From Pseudonocardia alni (GTDB lineage: Bacteria > Actinomycetota > Actinomycetes > Mycobacteriales > Pseudonocardiaceae): DNA of 64,000 nucleotides. Below the pieces are notes generated by a model. It saw nothing but the letters and a program-made list of their open reading frames with translations, ran no database searches and was not told where the DNA came from. The stretch is from assembly GCF_002813375.1 (NCBI RefSeq), contig NZ_PHUJ01000003.1:1550001-1614000 (forward strand), in the 5' to 3' direction. Position 1 is the first letter of the stretch, and every line of letters begins with the position of its first letter. Positions 48,642 to 57,020 of this stretch are shown here, one piece after another. Made by a program: the position numbers and the translations under genes.

Positions 48642-49856
48642 TCAGTCGGCCGGGCGCAGCACGGTCGCCCCGAGGATCCGGCAGGCCAGGAGCGCCACCT
48701 CGACGTCGAGCCGGTCGTCGCCGAGGGGCCGGCCCCGGACCTCCTCGGCGCGGCGCAGGCGGTACTGCACGGTGTTCTTGTGCAGGTGCAGCTCGCCCGC
48801 CGCCGCGACGAGACTGCCGCCGCCGCGCAGGTAGGCGGCGAGGGTGTCACGGAGCCGGGCGTGCTGCTCGTCGTCGATCGCCAGGTCGCCGAGGATCTCG
48901 GCGACCCGGGCGGCGAGCAGGTCGGTGCCCGCGTCGAGCAGCAGCAGCGGGCCGAGGTCGTCGGCGGTGGTGACCGGGAGCCGGGCGGCGGGAGCGGCGG
49001 CGGTGACCACCTCCTGCACCCGGCGGGCCCGGCGGTGCGCGCCGCGGAACCCGTCGAGGCCGCGGCCGGGCCCGCCGAGCGCGACCGACACCGGTCCGGG
49101 CGGCAGGGTCACCGGCCCGCCCGTGCCCGGGTACCAGGCCCAGGAGGTGACCGCGTCCGGGGCGACGACGAGCGGGGCGCGGGTGCAGCCGAGGGCGGCG
49201 CCGACGTCGCCGACGGCACGTTCCAGGGCCCGGCCGGGATCGGGGGCGTCCTGGTCGACCCAGAGCACCGCGGCCAGGTGCTCCCCCGCGACCGGGTGCC
49301 CGAGCGCCGCCTCGACCTCGGTGACGGTGCCGCCGCGCCCGGCGAGCACCGCGTCGACCATCGCGAGCCGGGCCGCGTCACGGCGGCGGACCCAGCCGTC
49401 GCGTTCGGCCTGGTGGACCGCGACCATCTCCTCGGAGACCCGGTCGACGTAGCCGAAGGCGACCGCGGTGAGCGCACGGACGGCGTCCCCGACCTCGGTC
49501 GTCCCCAGCCCGGACCCGGCGATGCGGCCGATGAGCTCCTGCTGGAACACCGACTGGCCCAGCCGGTAGGCCCGCAGGACGACCGTGACCGGGACCCCCT
49601 GCTGGGCGAGTCGGCGGGCGAGCTCCCCGGCGACCGGGGGGAGCGGAACGTCGTCCTGGGCCCGGCCGGTCAGCACGACCAGCGCTCCTTCCAGCGAGCC
49701 CTGCACGGTGGCGACCAGCAGCTCGCGCACGCGGGGGTCGCGGCCGAGCTCGGGCAGTCCGGCGTCGATCTCGACGAGCACCCGCGCACCGAGCGCCTCG
49801 ACGTCGCCGTGGACCTCGGTGGCGAGGCGGGCGAGCAGGGCGGTCACCGTCGACAC
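48642..49856 (-). CDS. PucR-family transcriptional regulator
   Basis: 404 aa from GTG. N-terminal RsbR/CdaR-like sensor region (about 1-160), GGDEF-like middle domain and the PucR C-terminal HTH (about 335-400; LAAYLRGGGSLVAAAGELHLHKNTVQYRLRR). TACGGT ends seven bases before the GTG, predicting a leaderless mRNA; the start region includes a GACCGA half-site like those upstream of alkB. Likely activator of the adjacent alkane hydroxylase operon. Confidence 0.9.
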   Translation of the reverse strand: MSTVTALLARLATEVHGDVEALGARVLVEIDAGLPELGRDPRVRELLVATVQGSLEGALVVLTGRAQDDVPLPPVAGELARRLAQQGVPVTVVLRAYRLGQSVFQQELIGRIAGSGLGTTEVGDAVRALTAVAFGYVDRVSEEMVAVHQAERDGWVRRRDAARLAMVDAVLAGRGGTVTEVEAALGHPVAGEHLAAVLWVDQDAPDPGRALERAVGDVGAALGCTRAPLVVAPDAVTSWAWYPGTGGPVTLPPGPVSVALGGPGRGLDGFRGAHRRARRVQEVVTAAAPAARLPVTTADDLGPLLLLDAGTDLLAARVAEILGDLAIDDEQHARLRDTLAAYLRGGGSLVAAAGELHLHKNTVQYRLRRAEEVRGRPLGDDRLDVEVALLACRILGATVLRPAD

Positions 49857-49927
49857 GGGACCGACCGTAGCGCGACGCCCGCCCGGCTCCGGGGATCCGG
49901 TACCGGGCGGGCGTCGCGACCCGGCGC

Positions 49928-50119
49928 TCAGTTCTCCAGGGCCAGTGCGCGGGCGGGGCAGGCGCGGACGGCGGCGTCGACGTGGGCCCGTTCGGATTCG
50001 GGCGGGTGCTCGTCGCGGACGACGACCACGTCGTCCTCCCCCACCTCGAACCAGCCGTCGGCCATGGCCTCGCACATCCCGATGCCCTGGCAGGCGTCGA
50101 GGTCGGCGACGATGCGCAT
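49928..50119 (-). CDS. 3Fe-4S-type ferredoxin
   Basis: 63 aa. Cluster motif C-x5-C (CQGIGMC, residues 10-16) and distal CPARAL, as in ferredoxins that serve monooxygenases. The ATG overlaps the alkB stop codon (TGATG). Probably an electron donor in the alkane hydroxylation chain or for a P450. Confidence 0.9.
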   Translation of the reverse strand: MRIVADLDACQGIGMCEAMADGWFEVGEDDVVVVRDEHPPESERAHVDAAVRACPARALALEN

Positions 50120-51537
50120 CAGACCTCCTCGGTGGTCAGCGCGACGAAGTCGACCTTCTCGCGGACCCCGCAGTCCGGGCAGCACCAGTCGTCGGGGACC
50201 TGCGACCACGGGGTTCCCGCCGGGAAGCCCTCGGCCTCGTTGCCCGCGGCGACCTCGTAGGTGTACCCGCAGCCGGGGCAGCGGGCCGCGGTGACGGCGT
50301 CGCTCTGCGCGCGGCGGGTGACGTCGGCGGCGGTGTCGGCGGCCGGGGCCGGGTCGGCGGGCGGCGGGTAGGCGGCGAGCAGCGTGTCACGCTTGCCGGG
50401 CTGCAGGTTGGCGTAGCGCAGGTCGCCGTCGTAGTGCGCCACCACCAGCGGGTCCATCAGCCGGCGGAACACCGGCGGGACGGTCGCGGCCAGCATCATC
50501 CCGGTGTAGCCGGTCGGCAGGACCGGGGCCTCCGGGAAGTCGCGCAGCGTCTGGAACCGGCGGACCGGGTTCGCGTGGTGGTCGGAGTGTCGCTGCAGGT
50601 GGTAGAGCAGCACGTTGGTGGCGATGTTGTTGGAGTTCCAGGAGTGCTCGGGCAGCACGCGCTCGTAGCGGCGGCGGTCCGGCGGGCCGACCTTCTGGCG
50701 CAGCATCCCGTAGTGCTCCATGTAGTTCACCAGCTCGAGCAGGGTGAACCCGAAGACGGCCTGGATCAGCAGGTAGGGCAGCACGCCCCAGCCGAACGAC
50801 GCGATGATCGCGCCCCACAGCACCACCGACATCAGCCAGGCGTTGAGGACGTCGTTGCCGATCCGGAACGGGTGCCGGTCGCGGCGGGCGTAGCGCTTGC
50901 GCTCCAGGCGCCAGGCGCTGGTCAGCGAGCCGAACACGGTGCGCGGCCAGAACCGGTAGAAGCTCTCGCCCATCCGGGCCGAGGCCGGGTCGTCCGGGGT
51001 GGAGACGCGCACGTGGTGGCCGCGGTTGTGCTCGACGTAGAAGTGGCCGTAGAACGCCGGGGCGAGCGCGATCTTGGCGGCCCAGCGCTCCACGTCCTCG
51101 CGCTTGTGGCCCAGCTCGTGGGCGGTGTTGATGGCGACGCCGGCGACGGTGCCGAGCGTGACCGCGAGACCGATGTTGCCGACGACCGGCGCCCCGGCGG
51201 TGGCGATGTAGAACATCCCGGCGAACAGGCCCGCGTACTGCAGCGGGAGGTAGGCGTAGGTGACCCAGCGGTAGTAGCGGTCCTCCTCCAGCTCCTCCAT
51301 CACCTCGTCCGGCGGGTTCGTCGGGTCCTTGCCCGCGAACAGGTCGATCGTCGGAACGATGCCGAGCACGACGATCGGACCCAGCCACAACGCCACCGAC
51401 CAGCCGGTGGCCAGGTGCAGACCGATCGCGAGGAACGGCAGGACCGGGACCAGCAGGCCCAGCAGCCAGGCGTAGCGCTTGCCGTCGTGCCAGGTGTGGT
51501 GACCGTTCACCGGTTCGGACAGTGCATAGGTCCGCAT
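50119..51537 (-). CDS. alkB: Alkane 1-monooxygenase AlkB fused to rubredoxin
   Basis: 472 aa. Integral-membrane di-iron hydroxylase with about six TM helices and the histidine boxes HELGH (140-144), EHNRGHH, NYMEHYG and LQRHSDHH. After a Pro/Ala linker (about 385-410) comes a complete rubredoxin domain with Cys420/423 (CPGCG) and Cys453/456 (CPDC). It oxidises medium/long-chain n-alkanes at the terminal carbon; the fused rubredoxin delivers electrons. SD GAGGAGGAA. Forms an operon with the ferredoxin. Confidence 0.96.
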   Translation of the reverse strand: MRTYALSEPVNGHHTWHDGKRYAWLLGLLVPVLPFLAIGLHLATGWSVALWLGPIVVLGIVPTIDLFAGKDPTNPPDEVMEELEEDRYYRWVTYAYLPLQYAGLFAGMFYIATAGAPVVGNIGLAVTLGTVAGVAINTAHELGHKREDVERWAAKIALAPAFYGHFYVEHNRGHHVRVSTPDDPASARMGESFYRFWPRTVFGSLTSAWRLERKRYARRDRHPFRIGNDVLNAWLMSVVLWGAIIASFGWGVLPYLLIQAVFGFTLLELVNYMEHYGMLRQKVGPPDRRRYERVLPEHSWNSNNIATNVLLYHLQRHSDHHANPVRRFQTLRDFPEAPVLPTGYTGMMLAATVPPVFRRLMDPLVVAHYDGDLRYANLQPGKRDTLLAAYPPPADPAPAADTAADVTRRAQSDAVTAARCPGCGYTYEVAAGNEAEGFPAGTPWSQVPDDWCCPDCGVREKVDFVALTTEEV

Positions 51538-51580
51538 CGGATTTCCTCCTCGCGTCGGCTCTGACGGAACGATGGAGCAG

Positions 51581-51656
51581 ACGGTAGGGAGATCGGCGCA
51601 CGATTCCTCGGTCGTCGGGACCGAAGATCGGCGCCCCGTTCGGTCCCGCGGACCGA
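51581..51656 (-). promoter_or_regulatory. alkB promoter with twin palindromic operators
   Basis: A minus-strand TACCGT -10 box (51581-51586) lacks a good -35, which suggests activator dependence. Upstream lie two operators of identical design, TCGGTC-N5-GACCGA, at 51608-51624 and 51640-51656. The second extends to a 10-bp-arm palindrome (51637-51659). Their centres are 32 bp apart, about three helical turns. The promoter-proximal site would cover about -34 to -50. PucR is the obvious candidate binder. Confidence 0.55.
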
Positions 51657-51668
51657 ACGCGCAGCTGG

Positions 51669-51863
51669 TCAGCGGTCCCAGCGGAACAACCGGACCGCGC
51701 ACACCACCCCGACCAGCACCGCGACGACCAGCCCGACGACGGCGCCGGTGTCCGGCGGGGCCCCGCGCCACGCCGTCCCGAGCAGCTCCGACGTCGCACC
51801 GCAGGGCAGGGTCGCGCCGATCTCGGCGAGCGGTCCGGGCAGTCTCCGCGGGTCGCCGAACAT
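51669..51863 (-). CDS. Small membrane protein of unknown function
   Basis: 64 aa with one C-terminal TM helix (about 38-58, GAVVGLVVAVLVGVVCAV) ending in RLFRWDR. Possibly translated upstream of alkB, on the same strand. No family recognised; could be a chance ORF, but the hydrophobic segment with positive-inside end is suggestive. Confidence 0.4.
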   Translation of the reverse strand: MFGDPRRLPGPLAEIGATLPCGATSELLGTAWRGAPPDTGAVVGLVVAVLVGVVCAVRLFRWDR

Positions 51864-52015
51864 GCCGGACAGTGCCTCGTGCGGCCCACCCCAGAACGGG
51901 ACAGGGCGTCACGATCGCGCTCCGTGGTCGTGGGTTCACCCGTCCCGACGCGATTGAGGCGCCACTCCCGGGGTACACACCCCTCGGCCGGGTGAAGATC
52001 GACGGAAGGATCGTC

Positions 52016-52108
52016 ATGACCGACACGCAGATGGGTATCCGTTCCGGACTCCGTTCGTGTCGTCGTCGGACGTCCACCTGCCGCCGGTCCGCCGGTGGCC
52101 TGCGGTGA
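52016..52108 (+). CDS. Possible 30-aa ORF coupled to the next gene
   Basis: ATG with a well-placed SD GGAAGGAT, 30 codons, Arg/Ser-rich with two Cys, one TGT within CysArgArgArg. Its TGA overlaps an in-frame GTG (52105) of the next gene. Either a short upstream ORF controlling that gene or a chance reading frame. Confidence 0.3.
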   Translation: MTDTQMGIRSGLRSCRRRTSTCRRSAGGLR

Positions 52109-52305
52109 CGCCGGAGCTCGCCCGGGCCACCGACGCCGTCAGCCGGCTGGTCGACGAACTCGGCCCGGCCATCAGCCGGGACGCCGTGGTCGCCGCCGTC
52201 GCGCAGGCCTGCGACGACCTGCGGGGCAGCCCGGTGGGCGCGCTGCCCGAGCTCGTGGAGCGCCTGGCCCGGGTCCGTCTGGACCAGCCGACCGTCGGGC
52301 TCTGA
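52057..52305 (+). CDS. Three-helix-bundle small protein
   Basis: 82 aa from GTG 52057, or 66 aa from GTG 52105, which overlaps the stop of the preceding short ORF. Helical pattern TPELARATDAVSRLVDELG … AVVAAVAQACDDL … LPELVERLARVRL matches the small actinobacterial three-helix-bundle dimerisation proteins. Function unknown. Confidence 0.6.
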   Translation: MSSSDVHLPPVRRWPAVTPELARATDAVSRLVDELGPAISRDAVVAAVAQACDDLRGSPVGALPELVERLARVRLDQPTVGL

Positions 52306-52354
52306 GGCGTCCGCGCCCGGTATGGGCCTCGCGGCGTCCGGGTATCCCCGTCGG

Positions 52355-52588
52355 GTGAGCGACGACGAGAACGACACCGGACGCGAGAGCCCCCCGATCG
52401 ACCCGGAACGCGCACTCGACGAGCTCGAGGAACGGGTGCTCGGCCGGCGGATCGACGCCGGGGACACCGAGGCCGGCCGCGAGGAGTCCGCGGACACCAC
52501 GTCGGAGGGCGCGGCCGAGCCGGAACCGGTCGAGGGCGCCGGGGAGCCGGATGACGCCGGGACCGGGGTCGACGCCCCGACCGACTGA
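52355..52588 (+). CDS. Acidic low-complexity protein
   Basis: 77 aa from GTG. One predicted helix (DPERALDELEERVLGRRI, about 16-33) followed by an Asp/Glu/Ala/Pro-rich disordered tail. GGGTAT nine bases upstream might be a SigF-type -10. No family recognised. The 212 bases after it, up to kynureninase, hold an overlapping open frame but nothing convincing. Confidence 0.45.
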   Translation: MSDDENDTGRESPPIDPERALDELEERVLGRRIDAGDTEAGREESADTTSEGAAEPEPVEGAGEPDDAGTGVDAPTD

Positions 52589-52800
52589 GCCGGCACCCCC
52601 GCCGGGGCCGCCGCCCCCGTACCCCGCGGAGGGTCCCGGCAGGACTTCCGGGACACGCGATCCCGCGGCAGTACCGGTCGGGGCTGTCGGCGCGGCGGCG
52701 CGCGCAGGTGCCGTGACGGCCCGCTACATCGTCGGCCGCACGGCACAGAGCGCGGGGAAGCAGGTGAGGTTCGGCGGCCGGGTGCTCGTGCGGCCGTCGC

Positions 52801-54057
52801 TCATCGGGCGACCTCCTCGCCGAACGCGGTCATCCCGGCCAGGACCTCGGCGAACGAGGTCGACAGCGGCGCGAGCCCGATCCGGATGCCGTCCGGGGCC
52901 CGGAAGTCCGGGATGACCCCCCGCTCCCACAGCCGGGTGTTGACCTGCGCGAAGTCCTCGCGGCGCAGCGTGACGTGCCCGCCGCGGCGGTCCGGGTCGC
53001 GCGGTGAGGCCACGGTGACGCCGTGCGGTGCGAGCAGGGTGTCGGCGAGGTCGAGGGCGAACCCGGTGAGCCGCACCGACTTGGCGCGGACGGCGTCGAT
53101 CCCGGCCTGCTCCAGCAGCTCCACACCGCACTCCAGCGGCACCGACGCCAGCACCGGCGGGGTGCCGGACAGCAGGGCGCGCACGTCGGGCGCCGGTTCG
53201 TGGCCGGGTCCCATCGCGAACGGCGCGCGGTGGCCGAACCAGCCGGTGATCGGCTGGCGCAGCGTCGTGGTGTGCCGGGCGGCGAGGTAGCCGAACGCCG
53301 GCGCGCCCGGGCCGCCGCCCAGGTACTTGTAGCCGCAGCCGACGGCGAGATCGGCGCCCCACGCGTCGAGCCGGACCGGGACCGACCCGACCGAGTGCGA
53401 CAGGTCCCAGAGCACCAGGGCACCGGCGTCGTGGGCGGTCCGGGTGATCGCGGGCGCGTCGGCGAGGAACCCGGAGCGGTAGGCGACGTGGGACAGCAGC
53501 ACCAGCGCCGTGTCCGGCCCGACGGCGGCCGCGACCTGCTCGGGCGTCACGCCCGAGGCCGGGTCGGAGGTGATCCACCGCAGGACCGCGCCGCGCTCGG
53601 CGGCGATGCCCTCGAGCACGTAGCGGTCGGTCGGGAAGTTGTCGGTGTCGACGACGATCTCGCGGCGCCCCGCCGCCGCCTGGTGGTCGACGGCGGCCCG
53701 GGCCAGCTTGTAGAGCAGCACGGTCGTGGAGTCGGCGACGACGACCTGCCCCGGCGCGGCACCGAGCGCGGCCGCCCCGATCCGGTCACCCAGGCTGCGC
53801 GGCCGGTCGACCCAGCCCTCGTCCCAGCCGCGGATCAGCCGGGCGCCCCAGTCCGCGCGCACGAACCGCTCCATCCGCTCGGCCGTCGCCCGCAGCGGAC
53901 GACCGAGGGAGTTCCCGTCGAGGTAGGCGACGACGCCGTCGGCGGGCAGGAACCGGTCGCGGTACCCGGCGAGCGGGTCCTCGGCGTCGAGCCCCGCCGC
54001 GACGGCCGCGAGGTCGGTGCTGAGTTCGGTGGTCGGGTCGGTGCTGCGGTCGGTCAC
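52801..54057 (-). CDS. kynU: Kynureninase
   Basis: 418 aa PLP enzyme (aspartate aminotransferase fold) cleaving kynurenine to anthranilate and alanine. Lys in GCGYKYLGGGPGAP binds PLP. Also seen: YLDGNSLGRPL at the N terminus, TDNFPTDRYVL, WDLSHSVGSVPVRL (the Asp of WDLSHS pairs with the pyridine N), and RPL-type substrate residues. GTG start overlaps the stop of the upstream GAF-PucR regulator (GTGA). No tryptophan dioxygenase or formamidase gene lies nearby. Confidence 0.94.
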   Translation of the reverse strand: MTDRSTDPTTELSTDLAAVAAGLDAEDPLAGYRDRFLPADGVVAYLDGNSLGRPLRATAERMERFVRADWGARLIRGWDEGWVDRPRSLGDRIGAAALGAAPGQVVVADSTTVLLYKLARAAVDHQAAAGRREIVVDTDNFPTDRYVLEGIAAERGAVLRWITSDPASGVTPEQVAAAVGPDTALVLLSHVAYRSGFLADAPAITRTAHDAGALVLWDLSHSVGSVPVRLDAWGADLAVGCGYKYLGGGPGAPAFGYLAARHTTTLRQPITGWFGHRAPFAMGPGHEPAPDVRALLSGTPPVLASVPLECGVELLEQAGIDAVRAKSVRLTGFALDLADTLLAPHGVTVASPRDPDRRGGHVTLRREDFAQVNTRLWERGVIPDFRAPDGIRIGLAPLSTSFAEVLAGMTAFGEEVAR

Positions 54058-55931
54058 GGTGTCCCCTCCGGTCGCGGTGTGCCCAGCCGGTGCAGCCGCA
54101 ACGCGAGCTGCAGCTCCAGCCCGTGGTCCGGGTCCTGCCAGCGCGGGCCCAGCAGCGACGCGACCCGGTCGAGCCGCTGGGCCACGGTGTTGACGTGCAC
54201 GTGCAGCGCCGCCGCGGCCCGGGTCGGGCTGGCACCCGCGGCGTAGTAGGCCTCCAGGGTGCGCAGCAGCTCGCTTCCGCGGCGCGCGTCGTGCTCGGCG
54301 ACGGGCCCGAGGATGCCGCGCACGTACCCGGCGACGTCCGGGCGCTCGCCGAGCAGCAGCCCGGCGAACCCGAGGTCCGACGCCGACGCGCACTCCCCCT
54401 CCCGGTCCAGCGCGACCAGCGCCTCCGCCGAGCGACGGGCCTCGGCCAGCGCCGCGTCCGCGCCGTCGGCCGGCTGCAGCGGGCCGGCACCGCCGACCGT
54501 CACCGCCCCCTCGGGGTCCTGCTCCGACGCCGGACGCGCGAGCCGGGCACCGGCCGCGGCCGGGTCGGTGCCCGGCAGCAGCACGACCACCGCGCCGTCC
54601 CGTTCCCCGACCAGCCCGGAACGGCCGCCGAGAGCGGCCGCCTCCCGGGCCAGCGCCCGTCGCCGGGCGGGGTGGCAGCGGCAGACCAGCAGCACGTGCG
54701 GCCGCCGGGGCGACACCCCGAGCGCGGCGAGCCGGGTCAGCGTCGTCGGTCGCGGGACCCCGGACGCGGCGAGGAGCTCGGTGAGGGCGTCGGCGCGGTC
54801 GGACCGGTCGGCCTCGTCGGCGCGCTGGGCGAACAGCTGCACCAGCGCCGTGACCATCGCGGCCCGCTCCACGGTGCGGACCTGGCCGGGGGTCAGGGCG
54901 TCCCCGGCCCCGAGCCCGCCGAGCAGCAGCGTCCCGAGGCGCTGACCACCGGCGATCACCGCGGTCACCCAGACGCCGCCGGCGCACGGCACCGGCACCG
55001 GGCGACCGCCGCCGTCGCGCTCCCCGGCGCGGCGGGCCGCGGCGCGGGCGTCCAGGCCGGGCGGGACCGGGCCGTGGGCCGCGGCGGTGGCGCCGTCGCC
55101 GTCGAGCACCGCGACCCACCCGCCGAGCAGCCTGCCGAGCGCCTCGGCGATGTCGCCGACGTCGCCGCCCTCCAGAACGACCCCGGCGAACCGGTCGTGG
55201 GCGTCGGCGGCCTCGGCGATCGCGGCGTGCGCACCACGCAGCTCGCGCAGCGTGGTGGCGGTGTCGGCGAGGCGGCGGGTCTGCACCAGCGACACCGCGG
55301 CGAGCGCGGCCAGCGAGCCGAGCAGGGCGACGTCCTCGGCGGTGAAGGGCCGGGCGGACCGGTTGGCGGCGAACAGGACGCCGACGAACTCGTCGTCGAC
55401 CAGCAGCGGGGTGCCGCAGATACCGACGATGCCCTCCTCGGCGACCGCGGTGTCGATCTCCTCGGTGTGCCGGTAGCGGCCGTCGCCGGCGTAGCGGCCG
55501 GTCCAGTGCGGGGTGCGGCTGGCCGCGACGAGACCGCCCAGCCCGGCCCCGAGCGGGAGCCGCAGCGACTGGAAGCGGTGCGAGACCGACCCGGAGGTGA
55601 CCCGCATGAACGTGTCCCCGCGCTCGGGGTCGTGCAGGGTCAGGTAGGCGACGTCGGTGCCGAGCAGCCCGCGGGCCCGGCGCACGATCGCCTGCAGCAC
55701 CGAGCCGGGGTCGGACTCCGAGGCGAGGTCGCGGGCGATGCCGACCAGCGCGGCGAGCTCGGACTCACGGCGGCGCCCGGCGTCCATCGCCGCCCGCACC
55801 CGCAGGGTCAGCGCGCCGGCCTCCGGCTCGGAGGCCGCCAGCTCCGCGACGACGCGGTCCAGCTCGCCGTCGCGGGCACCGCCGTCGGCCCGATCGGCCA
55901 GCAGCCGGAGCAGGTCGAGGACGGTGCGCAC
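54054..55931 (-). CDS. GAF-domain PucR-type regulator
   Basis: 625 aa from GTG. GAF domain at about 60-215 (LLGTDVAYLTLHDPERGDTF), a middle region with a degenerate second sensor, and the PucR/CdaR HTH at about 555-615 (LLRTLEAYYAAGASPTRAAAALHVHVNTVAQRLDRV). Because it overlaps kynU by four bases, it probably senses a tryptophan/kynurenine catabolite and controls kynU. Confidence 0.9.
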   Translation of the reverse strand: MRTVLDLLRLLADRADGGARDGELDRVVAELAASEPEAGALTLRVRAAMDAGRRRESELAALVGIARDLASESDPGSVLQAIVRRARGLLGTDVAYLTLHDPERGDTFMRVTSGSVSHRFQSLRLPLGAGLGGLVAASRTPHWTGRYAGDGRYRHTEEIDTAVAEEGIVGICGTPLLVDDEFVGVLFAANRSARPFTAEDVALLGSLAALAAVSLVQTRRLADTATTLRELRGAHAAIAEAADAHDRFAGVVLEGGDVGDIAEALGRLLGGWVAVLDGDGATAAAHGPVPPGLDARAAARRAGERDGGGRPVPVPCAGGVWVTAVIAGGQRLGTLLLGGLGAGDALTPGQVRTVERAAMVTALVQLFAQRADEADRSDRADALTELLAASGVPRPTTLTRLAALGVSPRRPHVLLVCRCHPARRRALAREAAALGGRSGLVGERDGAVVVLLPGTDPAAAGARLARPASEQDPEGAVTVGGAGPLQPADGADAALAEARRSAEALVALDREGECASASDLGFAGLLLGERPDVAGYVRGILGPVAEHDARRGSELLRTLEAYYAAGASPTRAAAALHVHVNTVAQRLDRVASLLGPRWQDPDHGLELQLALRLHRLGTPRPEGTP

Positions 55932-55956
55932 GCCACCATCCTGCCGTGCGCGGCGC

Positions 55957-56769
55957 TCAGTCGGACTTCCACGCCCCCGGGCGGCCGTAGATGTCGCGCA
56001 GGTCGAGCAGGTGGCTGCGCATGGCCTCCTCGGCCTGCGCCGCCTCGCCCCGGGCGATGTGCTCGGTGATCGTCGTGTGGCAGGCGTCGACCTCGGCCCA
56101 GTGCTCGGCCGCGACGACGTGCCGGTTCAGCCGGGTGCGGAGCACGTCGCCCACCGGCTGGCCCATCATGGTGATCATCAGGTTGCCGGTGGCCATGAGC
56201 ACGGTGGTGTGGAAGTCCATGTGCTCGACGAACCCGCTGGGGTCGCGCGGGTCCCGCGGTGCCGCCGCCGCGGCGCGCAGCGCCTCGATCGTCTCCGGGG
56301 CGGCGCGCTGGGCGGCCAGCCGGGCCGCCGCGGGCTCGAGCAGCAGCCGGGCCTCCAGCAGGTCCGCCATGCCGAGCTGCGGCGTCGCGACCAGCACCCC
56401 GAGCGCACCGCCGACGTCCTCGACCAGGCGGGCGGGGTCGGGCGCGGCGACGAACGAGCCGCCCTGCACCCCGCGCCGGGTGTCGATCAGGTGCTGGCTG
56501 GCCAGGACCCGCAGCGCCTCGCGGACCGTGGAGCGGCTCACCCCGAACATGCCGGTCAGCTCGGACTCCGCGGGCAGCCGCGTGCCGGCGGGCAGGGCAC
56601 CGCGCATGATCTGCGCGCGCAGCTCGTCGGCCACCTGCCGGTAGGCGGGACGGACCCGCTGGACCCGCAGCCGCGCCGTCGGCGGCCGGTGACCGTCGCG
56701 GGGCCGCTCCCCCGCCGGTGCGTCGGTCGGCACGGTGACGCCGTCACGCGGATCCCGGGTCGCACCCAT
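55957..56769 (-). CDS. FadR-subfamily GntR regulator
   Basis: 270 aa. N-terminal disordered ~35 residues, GntR winged helix (about 40-105; YRQVADELRAQIMRG, LPAESELTGMFGVSRSTVREALRVL) and an all-helical FCD effector domain (about 120-265) with metal-ligand-type Asp/His residues (EHMDFHTTVL, HTTITEHIARG). Divergent from the MFS/CoA catabolic operon, which it very likely represses. Confidence 0.92.
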   Translation of the reverse strand: MGATRDPRDGVTVPTDAPAGERPRDGHRPPTARLRVQRVRPAYRQVADELRAQIMRGALPAGTRLPAESELTGMFGVSRSTVREALRVLASQHLIDTRRGVQGGSFVAAPDPARLVEDVGGALGVLVATPQLGMADLLEARLLLEPAAARLAAQRAAPETIEALRAAAAAPRDPRDPSGFVEHMDFHTTVLMATGNLMITMMGQPVGDVLRTRLNRHVVAAEHWAEVDACHTTITEHIARGEAAQAEEAMRSHLLDLRDIYGRPGAWKSD

Positions 56770-56839
56770 CTTCACGCCGCCGCCCTGTCGTCCACCGTGC
56801 CGCGCGTCCCGCGACCCGTTCCAGGGTACCGGTCGGGCG

Positions 56840-56949
56840 TTGCCCGGGACCATCGCCCGACGGTATAGGTCTGACACATCGGTCGAGCACTTCCAGCAGC
56901 TCGTGACCGTTGGAGAGTCTTGCTTCTGAAAGTGTCTGATGTTTACCGT
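56840..56949 (+). promoter_or_regulatory. Promoters and candidate FadR operators of the catabolic operon
   Basis: Two plus-strand promoters: TTGCCC-N18-TATAGG (56840-56869) and TTGCTT-N18-TACCGT (56920-56949). GTCTGAC (56869-56875), a GTnnnAC FadR-type core, sits just after the first -10. GTCTGAT recurs inside the second spacer. An imperfect inverted repeat, CACTTCCAGCAGC … GCTTCTGAAAGTG (56888-56900 with 56922-56934, 11 of 13 paired), lies between. Operator assignment is inference. Confidence 0.4.
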
Positions 56950-57020
56950 GCGGAGGCGGGGTCCGGTCGGCCCCCGCGGACCGGAAGGCGGGCGACGGCG
57001 CCCGCCGAGGGGAGTACGCG

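Noticed and set aside
52551..52916. Open plus-strand frame between the acidic protein and kynureninase
   Set aside because: Starts inside the acidic-protein gene, runs 116 bases antisense into kynureninase, is Pro/Arg-rich and has no usable SD or family.
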